This document shows positions 24,784 to 33,312 of a stretch of 64,000 bases of DNA, one piece after another. Positions within the stretch are counted from its first letter, which is position 1. Each line of letters begins with the position of its first letter. A program made the position numbers and the translations under genes. A model generated the notes under the pieces. The model saw nothing but the letters and a program-made list of their open reading frames with translations, did not search any database and was not told the origin of the DNA. The DNA is from Microcella sp. GTDB lineage: Bacteria; Actinomycetota; Actinomycetes; Actinomycetales; Microbacteriaceae. The stretch lies in contig NZ_CP075524.1 of the NCBI RefSeq assembly GCF_025808395.1, positions 1,922,001-1,986,000 of the forward strand. The letters are read 5' to 3'.

Positions 24784-25575
24784 ATGAGCGATGTTCGGCC
24801 CCCGCGGAGCCTGCGGCTCAGTCGCGCGATCGCGGCGGCGCAGGCTCCCGTGCTGCTCGCTCAGGGGCGCCAATTGCGGCGTGACACTCCGCGACTTCCG
24901 GATGCTCCGCTGCCGTGGAGCGGCACCGTCGAGCCGAGCGTGCCCGACGTCGAGGGCCGGGCATCGCGCCCGCTGCACCTGCTCGTGATCGGAGACTCGA
25001 CGGCCGCGGGTGTCGGCGTCGACCACGCCGACCTCGGCCTGGGCGGGCGACTCGCCGAGGCCCTCGCCCGCCGCACCGCGCGCCCCGTGCACTGGCGCGC
25101 GGCGGGCCGCAATGGCGCCACCGCTGGCGACCTCGTGAAACACTTCGCGGCGCCCGCGCTCGACGAACCCACCGACCTGGTATTTCTCACCGTCGGTGCC
25201 AACGACGCTCTCGCCTTGCGGTCGACTCGCGCGTTTCGCCGCGATGTTCGTCGCCTCATCGAGCTGACTTTCAGCGAGCATCCGCAGGCCGCTCTGCTTA
25301 TGTCGTCGCTGCCCGCATTTTTTCGTTTCACGCTGTTGCCCGACCCGCTCAAGCGCAGCCTCTATCGTCACTCGCAAGCCCTCGAGAGCGAAGCGCGCAC
25401 GCTCGTCGACGCGCACCCGCGAGCCCACATGTCGCCGCCTCCACCGCCGTACACCGACGGTTTCTTCGCGAGCGACGACTTTCACCCGAGCGCGCTGGGC
25501 TATCAAGACTGGGCCGAGTTCGCTGTCGATGACGCGTTCAGTGTCGGCTTCGACCGGCTGCTGGGCGACGCGTGA
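24784..25575 (+). CDS. SGNH/GDSL-type hydrolase, first of a tandem pair
   Basis: The protein has 263 residues. LLVIGDSTAAGVGV (about 66-79) carries the nucleophilic serine of block I, NGATAGDL the block II region, VGANDAL the block III Asn, and SDDFHPSALGY the catalytic Asp-x-x-His near the C-terminus. Such enzymes are esterases, lipases or deacylases. The N-terminal region is hydrophobic and basic but not a clear signal peptide. A near-identical layout follows in the next gene. TAGACT lies 7 bases upstream, so the transcript is probably leaderless. Confidence 0.9.
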   Translation: MSDVRPPRSLRLSRAIAAAQAPVLLAQGRQLRRDTPRLPDAPLPWSGTVEPSVPDVEGRASRPLHLLVIGDSTAAGVGVDHADLGLGGRLAEALARRTARPVHWRAAGRNGATAGDLVKHFAAPALDEPTDLVFLTVGANDALALRSTRAFRRDVRRLIELTFSEHPQAALLMSSLPAFFRFTLLPDPLKRSLYRHSQALESEARTLVDAHPRAHMSPPPPPYTDGFFASDDFHPSALGYQDWAEFAVDDAFSVGFDRLLGDA

Positions 25576-25604
25576 GCGCGGGCACCCCGCCTAGACTCGC
25601 GGCT

Positions 25605-26366
25605 GTGACCTCAGCCCCCCGACCGTTGCGCGGCCGAGCACTGAGTCGAGCCGTCGCGGTGGCGCTCGCGCCCGTGCTGGTGCCTCAGACGGTGAAGCTG
25701 AGGCGCACCGTGCCGAAGCTGCCCGAGGCGGCCCTGCCGTGGGAGGGCGGCGGCGGCACCGACCCGATTCGCCTGCTCGTGCTCGGCGACTCGATGGCGG
25801 TGGGCGTCGGCGTCGACGACGCGGCCGACGGCCTCGCCGGGCACCTCGCCCAGCAGCTCACCGAGCGCACTGGCCGCCCCGTGCGGTGGCGGGCGCGCGG
25901 TCGCAACGGAGCCACCGCCCGCGACGTGATTCGCGATCATCTGGCGGATGCCCTGCTCGAGCCCGCCGACCTCGTGTTTCTCAGCATCGGTGCGAACGAT
26001 GCCATGCAGGTGCGGTCGCACCGGGCGTTCCGTCGCGATGTGCGGCACATTCTGCACGATGTCTTCGCGGCGCACCCCGACGCGATCGTGCTCATCAGCG
26101 CCCTGCCCGCCTTCCACCGGTTCGGGCTGCTGCCCGAACCGCTGCGCAGCACGCTCTACCTGCACACCGAGGCTCTCGAGGTGGCGGCGCGTCGGGCGCT
26201 CGAACGCTTTCCCCGCGCGCACATGACCCCGCCGCTGCCCCCCTATGCCGAGGGTTTCTTCGCGAGCGACGACTTTCACCCGAGCGCTCAGGGCTACCGT
26301 GACTGGGCCGCATTCGTCGTCGAGGATGCTTTTCAGCACGGCATCGGCGCGGCGCTCGAACGATGA
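25605..26366 (+). CDS. SGNH/GDSL-type hydrolase, second of a tandem pair
   Basis: The protein has 253 residues from the GTG at 25605. I prefer this start over the GTG at 25572 because TAGACT lies 7 bases before it and because the N-terminus then aligns with the upstream paralogue (PRPLRGRALSRAV against PRSLRLSRAI). Catalytic motifs are LLVLGDSMAVGVGVDD, NGATARDV, SIGANDAM and SDDFHPSAQGY. The pair clearly arose by duplication, and both keep all catalytic residues. The stop overlaps the next start by four bases. Confidence 0.88.
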   Translation: MTSAPRPLRGRALSRAVAVALAPVLVPQTVKLRRTVPKLPEAALPWEGGGGTDPIRLLVLGDSMAVGVGVDDAADGLAGHLAQQLTERTGRPVRWRARGRNGATARDVIRDHLADALLEPADLVFLSIGANDAMQVRSHRAFRRDVRHILHDVFAAHPDAIVLISALPAFHRFGLLPEPLRSTLYLHTEALEVAARRALERFPRAHMTPPLPPYAEGFFASDDFHPSAQGYRDWAAFVVEDAFQHGIGAALER

Positions 26367-27208
26367 GCGGCCTGCACGTCGACGTCGCCGGGCCCGACGA
26401 CGGCGAGAGCGTTCTGCTGCTGCACGGCGGCAACGTCGGCGGCTGGATGTGGGCGCCGGTGCGCGGCCAGCTCGACTCGCTGCACACGCTCGTGCCCGAC
26501 CTGCCCGGCTTCGGGCAGTCGCTCGACCTCGGCTGGAACGGCATCGACGATGCCGCCGACCACCTCGCTAGCACCATTCGCGAGCACGCGCACGGCGGTC
26601 GCGCCCACGTCGTCGGCATCTCGCTCGGCGCAGCCGTCGCCCTCGCCCTCGTGATGCGCCACCCAGATCTCGTGCGCAGCGCCATCGTGTCTGGCACACC
26701 CATTCGCGGGCTCGGCCCCGTCATGCGCGTGCTCACGCGAGTGCAACTGCGCTTGTGGAAGTCGGTGGTCTACTGGTCGACGCTCGGCCGGTGGTACCAC
26801 CTGCCACCGGCGGTGCTCGAGACCTTCATCGAGAAGGGCATCGGCCTCGACCCCGACGCGGCGCCCGAAGTGGTGCGGCAGGTGAACGCCGGAATACGCG
26901 ACCTCGTCGCGCAGCTCGGCGGCTGCGCCGTGCCGATGCTCGGGCTCGCGGGCAGTCGCGAATCAACTGTCGTCACGCACGCTCTCGCCGATCTCGCACG
27001 CGCCGAGCACGTCGTGCTGCGGCTGGCGCCCGGCAAGCACCACGTCTGGAACCTGCAGGCGCCCACCCTTTTCGCCGACGCAGTGCGTGACTGGGTCGAG
27101 CACGGGCGGCCCCACCTCGACCTCGCACCCGTGCCCCGCAGCGTCGCCCGCCACGCGCGCCGCATCGCGCGTCGCGCTCGTGCGGCGTCGGGCCAGGCCA
27201 CCCGATGA
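26363..27208 (+). CDS. Alpha/beta-fold hydrolase
   Basis: The protein has 281 residues. LLLHGGNVGGWMWAPVRGQL is the oxyanion region, LVPDLPGFGQS follows, and VGISLGAAVAL (nucleophile elbow G-x-S-x-G, about 91-101) holds the catalytic serine. A C-terminal GKHHVW supplies the histidine. The C-terminus is very basic (RHARRIARRARAAS). Translational overlaps with the hydrolase before and the kinase after place it in one operon. Substrate is unknown. Confidence 0.88.
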   Translation: MSGLHVDVAGPDDGESVLLLHGGNVGGWMWAPVRGQLDSLHTLVPDLPGFGQSLDLGWNGIDDAADHLASTIREHAHGGRAHVVGISLGAAVALALVMRHPDLVRSAIVSGTPIRGLGPVMRVLTRVQLRLWKSVVYWSTLGRWYHLPPAVLETFIEKGIGLDPDAAPEVVRQVNAGIRDLVAQLGGCAVPMLGLAGSRESTVVTHALADLARAEHVVLRLAPGKHHVWNLQAPTLFADAVRDWVEHGRPHLDLAPVPRSVARHARRIARRARAASGQATR

Positions 27209-27849
27209 CTCCGCGCGCGCTGAGCGAGCTCGCCGACCTCGTGCTCGTCGTCGAGGGGATGCGCGCGGCCCGGCCCCGAGCATCCGGTCGCCTCATCGTC
27301 GGTCTCGTCGGTGCTCCCGGCGCGGGCAAGTCGACGATCGCCGCCGCGCTGTCGGCCGAGCTGCCCGACTCGGTGGTGCTGCCGATGGACGGCTTTCACC
27401 TGCCGCAGGCCGAGCTCGTGCGACTGGGGCGCCGCGATCGCATGGGCGCCCCCGACACCTTCGACGTCGATGCGTTCGTCGCCCTGCTCACCGACCTGCG
27501 CTCGGGTGCCGGTTCAGGAAGACGGATGCTCGCCCCGGGCTTCGACCGGCGGGTCGAAGAGCCCGTGCCGGGCGCGATCGAGTTGCTTCCTGAACGAGCA
27601 ACGGTGGTCGTCGAGGGCAACTACCTGCTGCTGCCGCGCGACGGCTGGCAGCGCGTCTCACCCTTGCTCGATCTGAGCGTCGGCATCGTGCTCGACGACG
27701 ACACGAGGCACGAGCGGCTGATCGCGCGCCATATCGCCTTCGGCAAGGCACCGGATGCTGCGCGCGCCTGGGCACTCGGCCCCGACGAGCGCAACGCGGC
27801 CGCCATCGCGGCGACGCTCGATCGCGCCGACTACCTGCTCGAGGGCTGA
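27205..27849 (+). CDS. Nucleoside/nucleotide kinase family protein (P-loop, uridine-kinase-like)
   Basis: The protein has 214 residues. GLVGAPGAGKSTIAAALSAEL (about 33-53) is the Walker A loop and PMDGFHLPQAELVRLGRRDRMGAPDTFD is the substrate-binding segment of the uridine kinase/phosphoribulokinase/pantothenate kinase group. VVVEGNYLLL and a RHIAFGKAPDAARAW lid follow. The phosphorylated substrate (a nucleoside, sugar or related small molecule) cannot be decided. It is the last gene of the overlapping hydrolase operon, 70 bases before purS. Confidence 0.87.
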   Translation: MTPRALSELADLVLVVEGMRAARPRASGRLIVGLVGAPGAGKSTIAAALSAELPDSVVLPMDGFHLPQAELVRLGRRDRMGAPDTFDVDAFVALLTDLRSGAGSGRRMLAPGFDRRVEEPVPGAIELLPERATVVVEGNYLLLPRDGWQRVSPLLDLSVGIVLDDDTRHERLIARHIAFGKAPDAARAWALGPDERNAAAIAATLDRADYLLEG

Positions 27850-27919
27850 CGCGAGGGGCCTCTGACCCGTCGATAGACTGGGCGCATCCACCCGCCGACT
27901 CATCCGCAGGGAGCCCATC

Positions 27920-28192
27920 GTGCCCACCATCGTCGTCGAGGTCATGCCCAAGGCCGAACTGCTCGACCCGGCCGGCAAGGCCGTCGCGGGGGCACTGCAC
28001 CGCCTCGGCCACGAGGCGATCAGCGATGTGCGCATCGGCAAGCGCTTCGAGCTGCACATCGACGGCGAGGTCGACGCCGAGCTGATGGCCACGGTCGAGC
28101 AGCTCGCGGCCGACATGCTGAGCAACGGCGTCATCGAAGACGTCATCAGCGTGCACGTCGACGGTGCGGGCGTGGCCGGAGAGACCCGCTAG
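27920..28192 (+). CDS. purS: FGAM synthase subunit PurS
   Basis: The protein has 90 residues from a GTG. VVEVMPKAELLDPAGKAVAGALHRLGHEAISDVRIGKRFEL is the PurS pattern. PurS bridges PurQ and PurL in the three-part FGAM synthase, helping to channel ammonia. GCAGGGAGCCC precedes the start. The TAG stop overlaps the purQ GTG start by one base. A TAGACT hexamer 46 bases upstream is a likely promoter. Confidence 0.95.
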   Translation: MPTIVVEVMPKAELLDPAGKAVAGALHRLGHEAISDVRIGKRFELHIDGEVDAELMATVEQLAADMLSNGVIEDVISVHVDGAGVAGETR

Positions 28193-28887
28193 TGCGCGTC
28201 GGCGTCGTCACCTTTCCCGGTTCGCTCGACGATCGCGACGCGCAGCGCGCCGTGCGTCTCGCGGGCGCCGAGCCCGTCGAGCTCTGGCATGGCACGCACG
28301 ACCTCATGGGCGTCGACGCGATCGTGCTGCCTGGCGGGTTCAGCTATGGCGACTATCTGCGCGCCGGCGCGATCGCCGCACGCTCACCGATCATGGCCGA
28401 AGTCATCGACGCTGCGAACAATGGCATGCCCGTGCTGGGCATCTGCAACGGCTTTCAGATACTCGTCGAGGCGCACTTGCTGCCGGGCGGGCTCATCCGC
28501 AACGACCACGGCGACTTCATCCGCCGTGACCAGCGGCTGCGCGTCGAGAGCACCGATTCGGCGTGGACGAACGGCTTCGAGCTCGGCCAAGAGATCACCA
28601 TTCCGCTCAAGAACGGCGAGGGCGGCTTCATCGCCGACGAGTCGACGCTCGACCGGCTCGAAGGCGAGGGTCTCGTGGCGTTCCGCTACCTCGACGTGAA
28701 CCCGAACGGCTCGTTGCGCGACATCGCGGGACTACGCAACGAGCGCGGCAACGTCGTCGGCCTCATGCCGCACCCCGAGCACGCCGTCGAGCCGGGCTTC
28801 GGCCCCGACACCCCCGCCGCCATGCGCTCGGGCGTCGACGGCCTCACCTTCTTCACGAGCGTGCTGACTGCATCGGTGCTGCGCTAG
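28192..28887 (+). CDS. purQ: FGAM synthase glutaminase subunit PurQ
   Basis: The protein has 231 residues. PurQ releases ammonia from glutamine for FGAM synthesis. GVVTFPGSLDDRDA opens the protein, PGGFSYGDYLRAGAIA is the oxyanion region, VLGICNGFQIL carries the nucleophilic cysteine (about 84), and PHPEHAVEPG near the C-terminus provides the His and Glu of the class I amidotransferase triad. It is coupled to purS; purL lies about 4.6 kb away. Confidence 0.96.
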   Translation: MRVGVVTFPGSLDDRDAQRAVRLAGAEPVELWHGTHDLMGVDAIVLPGGFSYGDYLRAGAIAARSPIMAEVIDAANNGMPVLGICNGFQILVEAHLLPGGLIRNDHGDFIRRDQRLRVESTDSAWTNGFELGQEITIPLKNGEGGFIADESTLDRLEGEGLVAFRYLDVNPNGSLRDIAGLRNERGNVVGLMPHPEHAVEPGFGPDTPAAMRSGVDGLTFFTSVLTASVLR

Positions 28888-28888
28888 C

Positions 28889-29686
28889 TCACCACCCGAG
28901 CCGACGAGCGATCGCGTCTGCCGCTTCTGTCGGAAACTCGTTCCACTCGGGTTCGAGCTCTCGGCGCGTGAGTTCGAACAGACTCTTCGCTGCGCGCTCG
29001 GCGGGCTGCGCGATCGCTGCTTCGATGTCGGCCGCGATCTCGGGAAACGTCGCTTCGAAACGCCGCGTCGGCTCGAGGCCAGCAGGTTCACCGCCCTGTT
29101 CCTGCGCGCGGGCTCGCAGCGCGAGCACCAGGTGCTTCACCGCCCACTGCCTGATGAACTGGCCACCGTTGATCGTCTCGCCCCGTCGCAGCCGACCGGT
29201 GCCGATGAGCAGCTTGACGAGCACCAGTCTCGTGTCATTGAGGGCATCGCCGGTCGGCAGGCTGGCGGCGCGCGCTTGCGATTGGGCGATCAACCGCGCC
29301 GTCGAGCCCTCGTCATCGTCGACCGCGACGGTGGCCTCTTCGGCGAGCGCGCCCGCGAGTTCGCCCGGCTCGGCGAGCGCGAACTCGAGCACATGGCCGT
29401 GGTCGTACACGGCGACGAAGCCGATCTCGCCTTCTCGCGCTGTCAGCACGAGGCGCTCGCGGTCTGGCAGCCAGTCGAGGTCGCGGCGAGCAGCGGCACC
29501 CGCTCCGGGCGCGGCGAGTGCGAAGAAGTCGTGGTCTGACCATTCGTCGCGCCTCGAGGCGGCGGCGTGCGAGCTCGAGCCGAGAAAGACGAGGCCCGTG
29601 AGGGCAGGATGCTCGCGCACCGCCGCCGTCAACGCGGCGGTCATGCGCTCGAAGTCGTCAGAGCCGATCGGCAAGGAATGGGTCAT
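28889..29686 (-). CDS. Nucleotidyltransferase-fold protein
   Basis: The protein has 265 residues. GSSSHAAASRRDEWSDHDFF (36-55) matches the GS...DxD pattern of the nucleotidyltransferase superfamily as seen in aminoglycoside adenylyltransferase-like proteins. The C-terminal half is helical (RLVLVKLLIGTGRLRRGETI). The substrate could be a small molecule, but resistance should not be assumed: many housekeeping paralogues exist. Its stop lies one base from the purQ stop, convergent, with no visible terminator between them. Confidence 0.7.
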   Translation of the reverse strand: MTHSLPIGSDDFERMTAALTAAVREHPALTGLVFLGSSSHAAASRRDEWSDHDFFALAAPGAGAAARRDLDWLPDRERLVLTAREGEIGFVAVYDHGHVLEFALAEPGELAGALAEEATVAVDDDEGSTARLIAQSQARAASLPTGDALNDTRLVLVKLLIGTGRLRRGETINGGQFIRQWAVKHLVLALRARAQEQGGEPAGLEPTRRFEATFPEIAADIEAAIAQPAERAAKSLFELTRRELEPEWNEFPTEAADAIARRLGW

Positions 29687-29811
29687 GGGTCACCTCAGAG
29701 AAGGGGTGCAAGCGCACCAGCGGAAGCAGTACTCGCTGCGACGCGGTTGCACGGTAGCCATGACAGAGCCGTTGAGTTGTGTGTGGTGATGCTGGCATAC
29801 GCTGACATAGC

Positions 29812-29839
29812 TGGACAAGTACCGACCGGTCGGTATGCT
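29812..29839 (+). promoter_or_regulatory. TetR-type operator embedded in a leaderless promoter
   Basis: TGGACA (29812-29817) and TATGCT (29834-29839), spaced by 16 bases, form a good promoter, and the first ATG comes six bases after the -10. A perfect 16-bp palindrome TACCGACCGGTCGGTA (29820-29835) fills the spacer and touches the -10. A TetR-family gene is third in the operon behind it, so autorepression is the natural reading. Confidence 0.82.
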
Positions 29840-29845
29840 GGTGCC

Positions 29846-30385
29846 ATGAGAACCTTCCGCATCCCTTCGGCGTTGCACGACGTCTTTGGCGAGCGCCAAT
29901 CGGCCGCATCGCTGACACTCATCGCACTCGCTATGCCCGTCGCGGTGCTTGCGGCCCTTCCGGCATTCCTGACAGTCGAACCCTGGCGCGCGGTGCTCGC
30001 CGGGCTGCTCGTCGCTGACATTGCAGCGGGCGCCATCGCGAACTTCACCCGCAGCACGAACGACCACTACGCGGCAAGCGCGTTGCGACGCACGGTGTTT
30101 CTCGTCGTGCACGTGCACATCTTCGTCGTTGCCCTGTTGCTCGACCTGCCGATCATTCCGGCTCTCGTCGCATGGGCGCTGACGATCGCCGCAGCCACGG
30201 CCGTGGTGCTACTGAAAGCAACTGGCCTGCAACGGCCGGTAGCGGGCATGGGGGTTGTCGTCGTGCTCGGTGCGACCGCGATGACGCCCGAGGCGACCAT
30301 GGTGCTCCTGTTCATGACAGCCCTCTTCGCGATCAAAGTCGTGCTCGCCTTCGCCATCGACCACAGCGCCGACACGGGCCCGTGA
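29846..30385 (+). CDS. Multi-pass membrane protein of unknown function
   Basis: The protein has 179 residues from the ATG at 29846; earlier in-frame codons are not protein-like. Five or so hydrophobic helices are visible: ASLTLIALAMPVAVLAALPAF, AVLAGLLVADIAAGAIA, TVFLVVHVHIFVVALLLDLP, an Ala-rich one, and a last one before AIDHSADTGP. The two histidines in VVHVHIFV lie within a helix. No family is recognised. It is the first gene behind the TetR operator and overlaps the acetyltransferase gene by four bases (GTGA). Confidence 0.78.
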   Translation: MRTFRIPSALHDVFGERQSAASLTLIALAMPVAVLAALPAFLTVEPWRAVLAGLLVADIAAGAIANFTRSTNDHYAASALRRTVFLVVHVHIFVVALLLDLPIIPALVAWALTIAAATAVVLLKATGLQRPVAGMGVVVVLGATAMTPEATMVLLFMTALFAIKVVLAFAIDHSADTGP

Positions 30386-31038
30386 GCCACACCGGCCCTT
30401 CCGTCACGGTGCGTCCGGCAGAGCGCGACGAGCGCCACGCGGCCGCACAGCTGCTGGCCACCGCCTTCATGCACGACCCCCTCATCGTCGTGGCGACCGA
30501 CGCGGCGAGTGACCCCCGCGCCTCGCGCGAGGCGATCTTTGGCGCCTCGATCGTCGGCACCTTGCAGTCCGGCGGCGAACTCGTGCTCGCCGAGCGCGCT
30601 GGCGCGATCATTGGGGCCGCCCTCATTGCTGATCCGCAGCGCGGCACCGCGGCTCGAGCCATACGATCGGTCATCGCTCGACTGATCTCTGGCGTGCGCT
30701 TTCTCGCACTCGCCCCGCGCCTCGCCCCAGGGGCGCTCCAGCACCTCAATGACGCCGACCTCGCCTCGCGCCGGCTCGCACCCGAGAATCCCCACCATGT
30801 GCTCGTTGCCGTGGGCGTCACCGAATCGGCACGCGGGCTCGGCGTCGGAAGGCAGCTCGTCGAGCACGCCGTTGCCCGCGCGTGGCGTGATCGGCGCTCG
30901 TGGGGGGTCAGGCTCGAGACTGAGAACCCCGGCAACGTCGACCGCTACGCTCGCTGGGGCTTCACGAGTCTCGGCGTGGTGCCGTTGCAGCACTTCGACG
31001 TGCACGTCATGGCGAAAGCCAGTGGGCAAAGAGACTGA
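30382..31038 (+). CDS. GNAT family N-acetyltransferase
   Basis: The protein has 218 residues from the GTG at 30382. VTVRPAERDERHAAAQLLATAFMHDPL opens the fold. LVAVGVTESARGLGVGRQLVEHAV is the acetyl-CoA-binding motif A, and WGVRLETENPGNVDRYARWGF is motif B. This layout fits acetyltransferases acting on small molecules. In a TetR-controlled operon a detoxification role is plausible but not shown. Confidence 0.88.
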   Translation: MSHTGPSVTVRPAERDERHAAAQLLATAFMHDPLIVVATDAASDPRASREAIFGASIVGTLQSGGELVLAERAGAIIGAALIADPQRGTAARAIRSVIARLISGVRFLALAPRLAPGALQHLNDADLASRRLAPENPHHVLVAVGVTESARGLGVGRQLVEHAVARAWRDRRSWGVRLETENPGNVDRYARWGFTSLGVVPLQHFDVHVMAKASGQRD

Positions 31039-31051
31039 CGAGGAGAAGTAG

Positions 31052-31639
31052 ATGTCAGATGCCAGAGCGAGCATCATCGATGCGGCCTTCCGGCTCTTTC
31101 TCGAGAAGGGTTACGACGGCACGAGCCTGAACCGCATTCTCGACGAGGTTCCGTTCTCGAAGGGCGCGTTGTACCACCACTTCAAGAACAAAGAGGCCCT
31201 GCTCGATGCGGTCATCGAGCGGTTCTTCTCTACCTCGCTCGTCGACCCAGTGCGCCCTCGCCCCGCGACGCCGCTCGCTCTCGCCCACCGTCTCGTCGAC
31301 GACTACGTCGACGCGGTCGAGAGCATCTCGGCAATCGCAAGCCCTCTGGCGTACTACTCCTTCCTCATTCAGGTCGCTCCTCGAGTGCAGCCGGCACTGA
31401 ACGCCGCTCGAGTGCATATCGACGACGAACTCTCGACCGCCCTAGGCGCGCTGTTGCCCGCCGACCCTGACGCAGCTCGAGTGATTGCTGCCGACCTCAC
31501 GGCTCTCGTCGAGGGCGCAGGGCTTCTCGACGTGCTGCTGCAGCGTGTGCCCGACCGAGAGCATCTGCACGAACGCGTCGACGGGCTCGTGCGTGCGCAC
31601 CTCGCTGCACGAGGTGTCGCCCTCCCGGTGATGGAATAG
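31052..31639 (+). CDS. TetR family transcriptional regulator
   Basis: The protein has 195 residues. ASIIDAAFRLFLEKGYDGTSLNRILDEVPFSKGALYHHFKNKEALLDAV is the TetR helix-turn-helix (about 5-53), with the recognition helix at SKGALYHHF. The remainder is the helical ligand-binding and dimer domain. AGGAG lies before the start. It is the third gene of the operon behind the palindrome at 29820-29835 and very likely represses its own operon until an unknown ligand binds. Confidence 0.92.
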   Translation: MSDARASIIDAAFRLFLEKGYDGTSLNRILDEVPFSKGALYHHFKNKEALLDAVIERFFSTSLVDPVRPRPATPLALAHRLVDDYVDAVESISAIASPLAYYSFLIQVAPRVQPALNAARVHIDDELSTALGALLPADPDAARVIAADLTALVEGAGLLDVLLQRVPDREHLHERVDGLVRAHLAARGVALPVME

Positions 31640-31643
31640 GTGC

Positions 31644-32102
31644 ATGACCCCGAAGAAGCTCTATCGCATCGTGGCGATCGCCGAGGCGATCACGTGGACC
31701 TTGCTCATCACTGGCCTCATTCTTCGCGCCACGGCTGACCTGGCCATTGCGGTGACGATCGGCGGCAGCATCCACGGGTTCGTGTTTCTCGCCTATGGCG
31801 CCACGGCGGTGCTCACGGCAGTGAACCAGCGATGGGGCGTCGGCCTCGGCACGGTCGCGGTGATCACGGCGATCATTCCCTACGCGACGATTCCTTTCGA
31901 CATCTGGGCGCACCGCACCGGCAGGCTCGAGGGCGACTGGCGTCGCGAGGCGACGGACGACCCGCGTGATCAGCGCTGGTTCGATCGTCTGGTGCGGTGG
32001 ATGCTCAACCACCCCTACCTGCTGGCGGCACTCATTCTGCTCGCGGTCGTGGTGCTGTTCACCGTGCTGCTGATGCTGGGCCCGCCGATTCCGAAGGGCT
32101 GA
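31644..32102 (+). CDS. DUF3817 family membrane protein
   Basis: The protein has 152 residues. The segment KKLYRIVAIAEAITWTLLITGLI, then GGSIHGFVFLAYGATAVLTAVNQRWGVGLG and YATIPFDIWAHRTGRLEG match DUF3817, a small integral membrane family of unknown function. A further C-terminal helix, LLAALILLAVVVLFTVLLML, is longer than in the core domain. The 3' end overlaps the MscS gene on the other strand by 44 bases. It is the last gene of the TetR operon. Confidence 0.85.
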   Translation: MTPKKLYRIVAIAEAITWTLLITGLILRATADLAIAVTIGGSIHGFVFLAYGATAVLTAVNQRWGVGLGTVAVITAIIPYATIPFDIWAHRTGRLEGDWRREATDDPRDQRWFDRLVRWMLNHPYLLAALILLAVVVLFTVLLMLGPPIPKG

Positions 32103-33312
32103 TCGGGTCGGCCGACGGCGCCATCATCTGCTGCGCGCGCTGCTCGGCCTCTGGGGTGCCGCTGAAGAGCTGTTTGTTGGCCGAGCCGTCGCCGCTGTCA
32201 CGCGGCCGCTTCTCGGTGTCGACCATGAGCACGCGCGTGCGGGGAATGGCCGCGGGGTTGACGGTGCGCACCCAGTCGACGATCTGCTCGCGCACATAGG
32301 CGCGCAAGTCGAAGAGGGCACCCGCATCGCCGGCGCTGATGAGTATGCGCACGCGGATGAGCCCGCCGGTCGCATCGAGCACCTGCAGCACCGACACGCG
32401 CTTGTCCCACAGGGGCGACTCGTCGAGTATCTCGGTCAAGCGCTCACGCATGCCTGAGGTGCTGACCCGCCAGTCGACGTCGAACTCGACCGAGCCGAGC
32501 AGCTCGCTGCCCGTTCTGGTCCAGTTCTCGAAGGCCTGCGTCGTGAAGTGGGTCGACGGCACGACCAGTCGGCGGTCGTCCCAGATGCGCACGACCACGT
32601 AGGTGAGGGTGATCTCTTCGATGCGCCCCCACTCGCCTTCGACGATGACGATGTCGTCGACGCGGATGGCGTCGTTGAAGGTGATCTGAAACCCGGCGAA
32701 GACGTTGGCGAGCGTCGACTGCGCGGCAAGGCCGGCCACGATGCTCGCGATGCCGGCCGAGGCGAGCAGGCTCGCGCCGACGGCCTGCATCTGGGGGAAG
32801 GTGAGCAGGGCGACGCTCACGGCCACGATGACGATGACGACCAGCGAGAGGCGTTGCAGAAACTCCAACTGGGTGCGGGCTCGGCGGGCGACGCGGTTGT
32901 TCTCGACGTTGATGGGGTATCGAATGAGGGCGGCGGCGAAGGCGAAGTCGACTGCTTCGACCACGAGCCAGGCGACGAGGGCGATGGTGCCGAGCGTCAG
33001 CACCCGGTCGACGACGGCAGACAGGGGCGTCACCGGTGCCGCGATGTCGATGGCGACCCAGATCGCGGCCACGAGCAGCAGCAGTCGTACCGAGGGTCGC
33101 GTCTCGCGGGCCAGTTGCGCCGCCCAGGCGTGCCGAATCGACAGCAGCTTCACGACGAGCTCGAGCAGCAGCATGAGCAGCAGCGCCACTCCCACCGCGA
33201 TGCCGGCGACGATGAGCAGCTCGATCCACGACCGCAGTTCGACGTCGGCGATCTCGACGATCTCGACGACGTCGTCATCGACGACCGTGCGCGCGAGCGC
33301 TGTGACGATCAT
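32059..33312 (-). CDS. Mechanosensitive ion channel of the MscS family
   Basis: The protein has 417 residues from the ATG at 33312. Three or more hydrophobic segments come first. The pore-lining helix and beta domain follow: AVGASLLASAGIASIVAGLAAQSTLANVFAGFQITFNDAIRVDDIVIVEGEWGRIEEITLTYVVVRIWDDRRLVVPS, the hallmark of MscS. The C-terminal extension after TEKRPRDSGDG is polar. It would open on membrane tension and release solutes on hypo-osmotic shock. The start overlaps the stop of a 29-codon upstream frame by four bases. Confidence 0.92.
   Translation of the reverse strand: MIVTALARTVVDDDVVEIVEIADVELRSWIELLIVAGIAVGVALLLMLLLELVVKLLSIRHAWAAQLARETRPSVRLLLLVAAIWVAIDIAAPVTPLSAVVDRVLTLGTIALVAWLVVEAVDFAFAAALIRYPINVENNRVARRARTQLEFLQRLSLVVIVIVAVSVALLTFPQMQAVGASLLASAGIASIVAGLAAQSTLANVFAGFQITFNDAIRVDDIVIVEGEWGRIEEITLTYVVVRIWDDRRLVVPSTHFTTQAFENWTRTGSELLGSVEFDVDWRVSTSGMRERLTEILDESPLWDKRVSVLQVLDATGGLIRVRILISAGDAGALFDLRAYVREQIVDWVRTVNPAAIPRTRVLMVDTEKRPRDSGDGSANKQLFSGTPEAEQRAQQMMAPSADPISPSESAGPASAAR

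Noticed and set aside
28889..29686. Aminoglycoside resistance gene
   Set aside because: The nucleotidyltransferase fold is visible, but nothing specific to aminoglycoside binding can be read. Core composition and context argue for a housekeeping paralogue.
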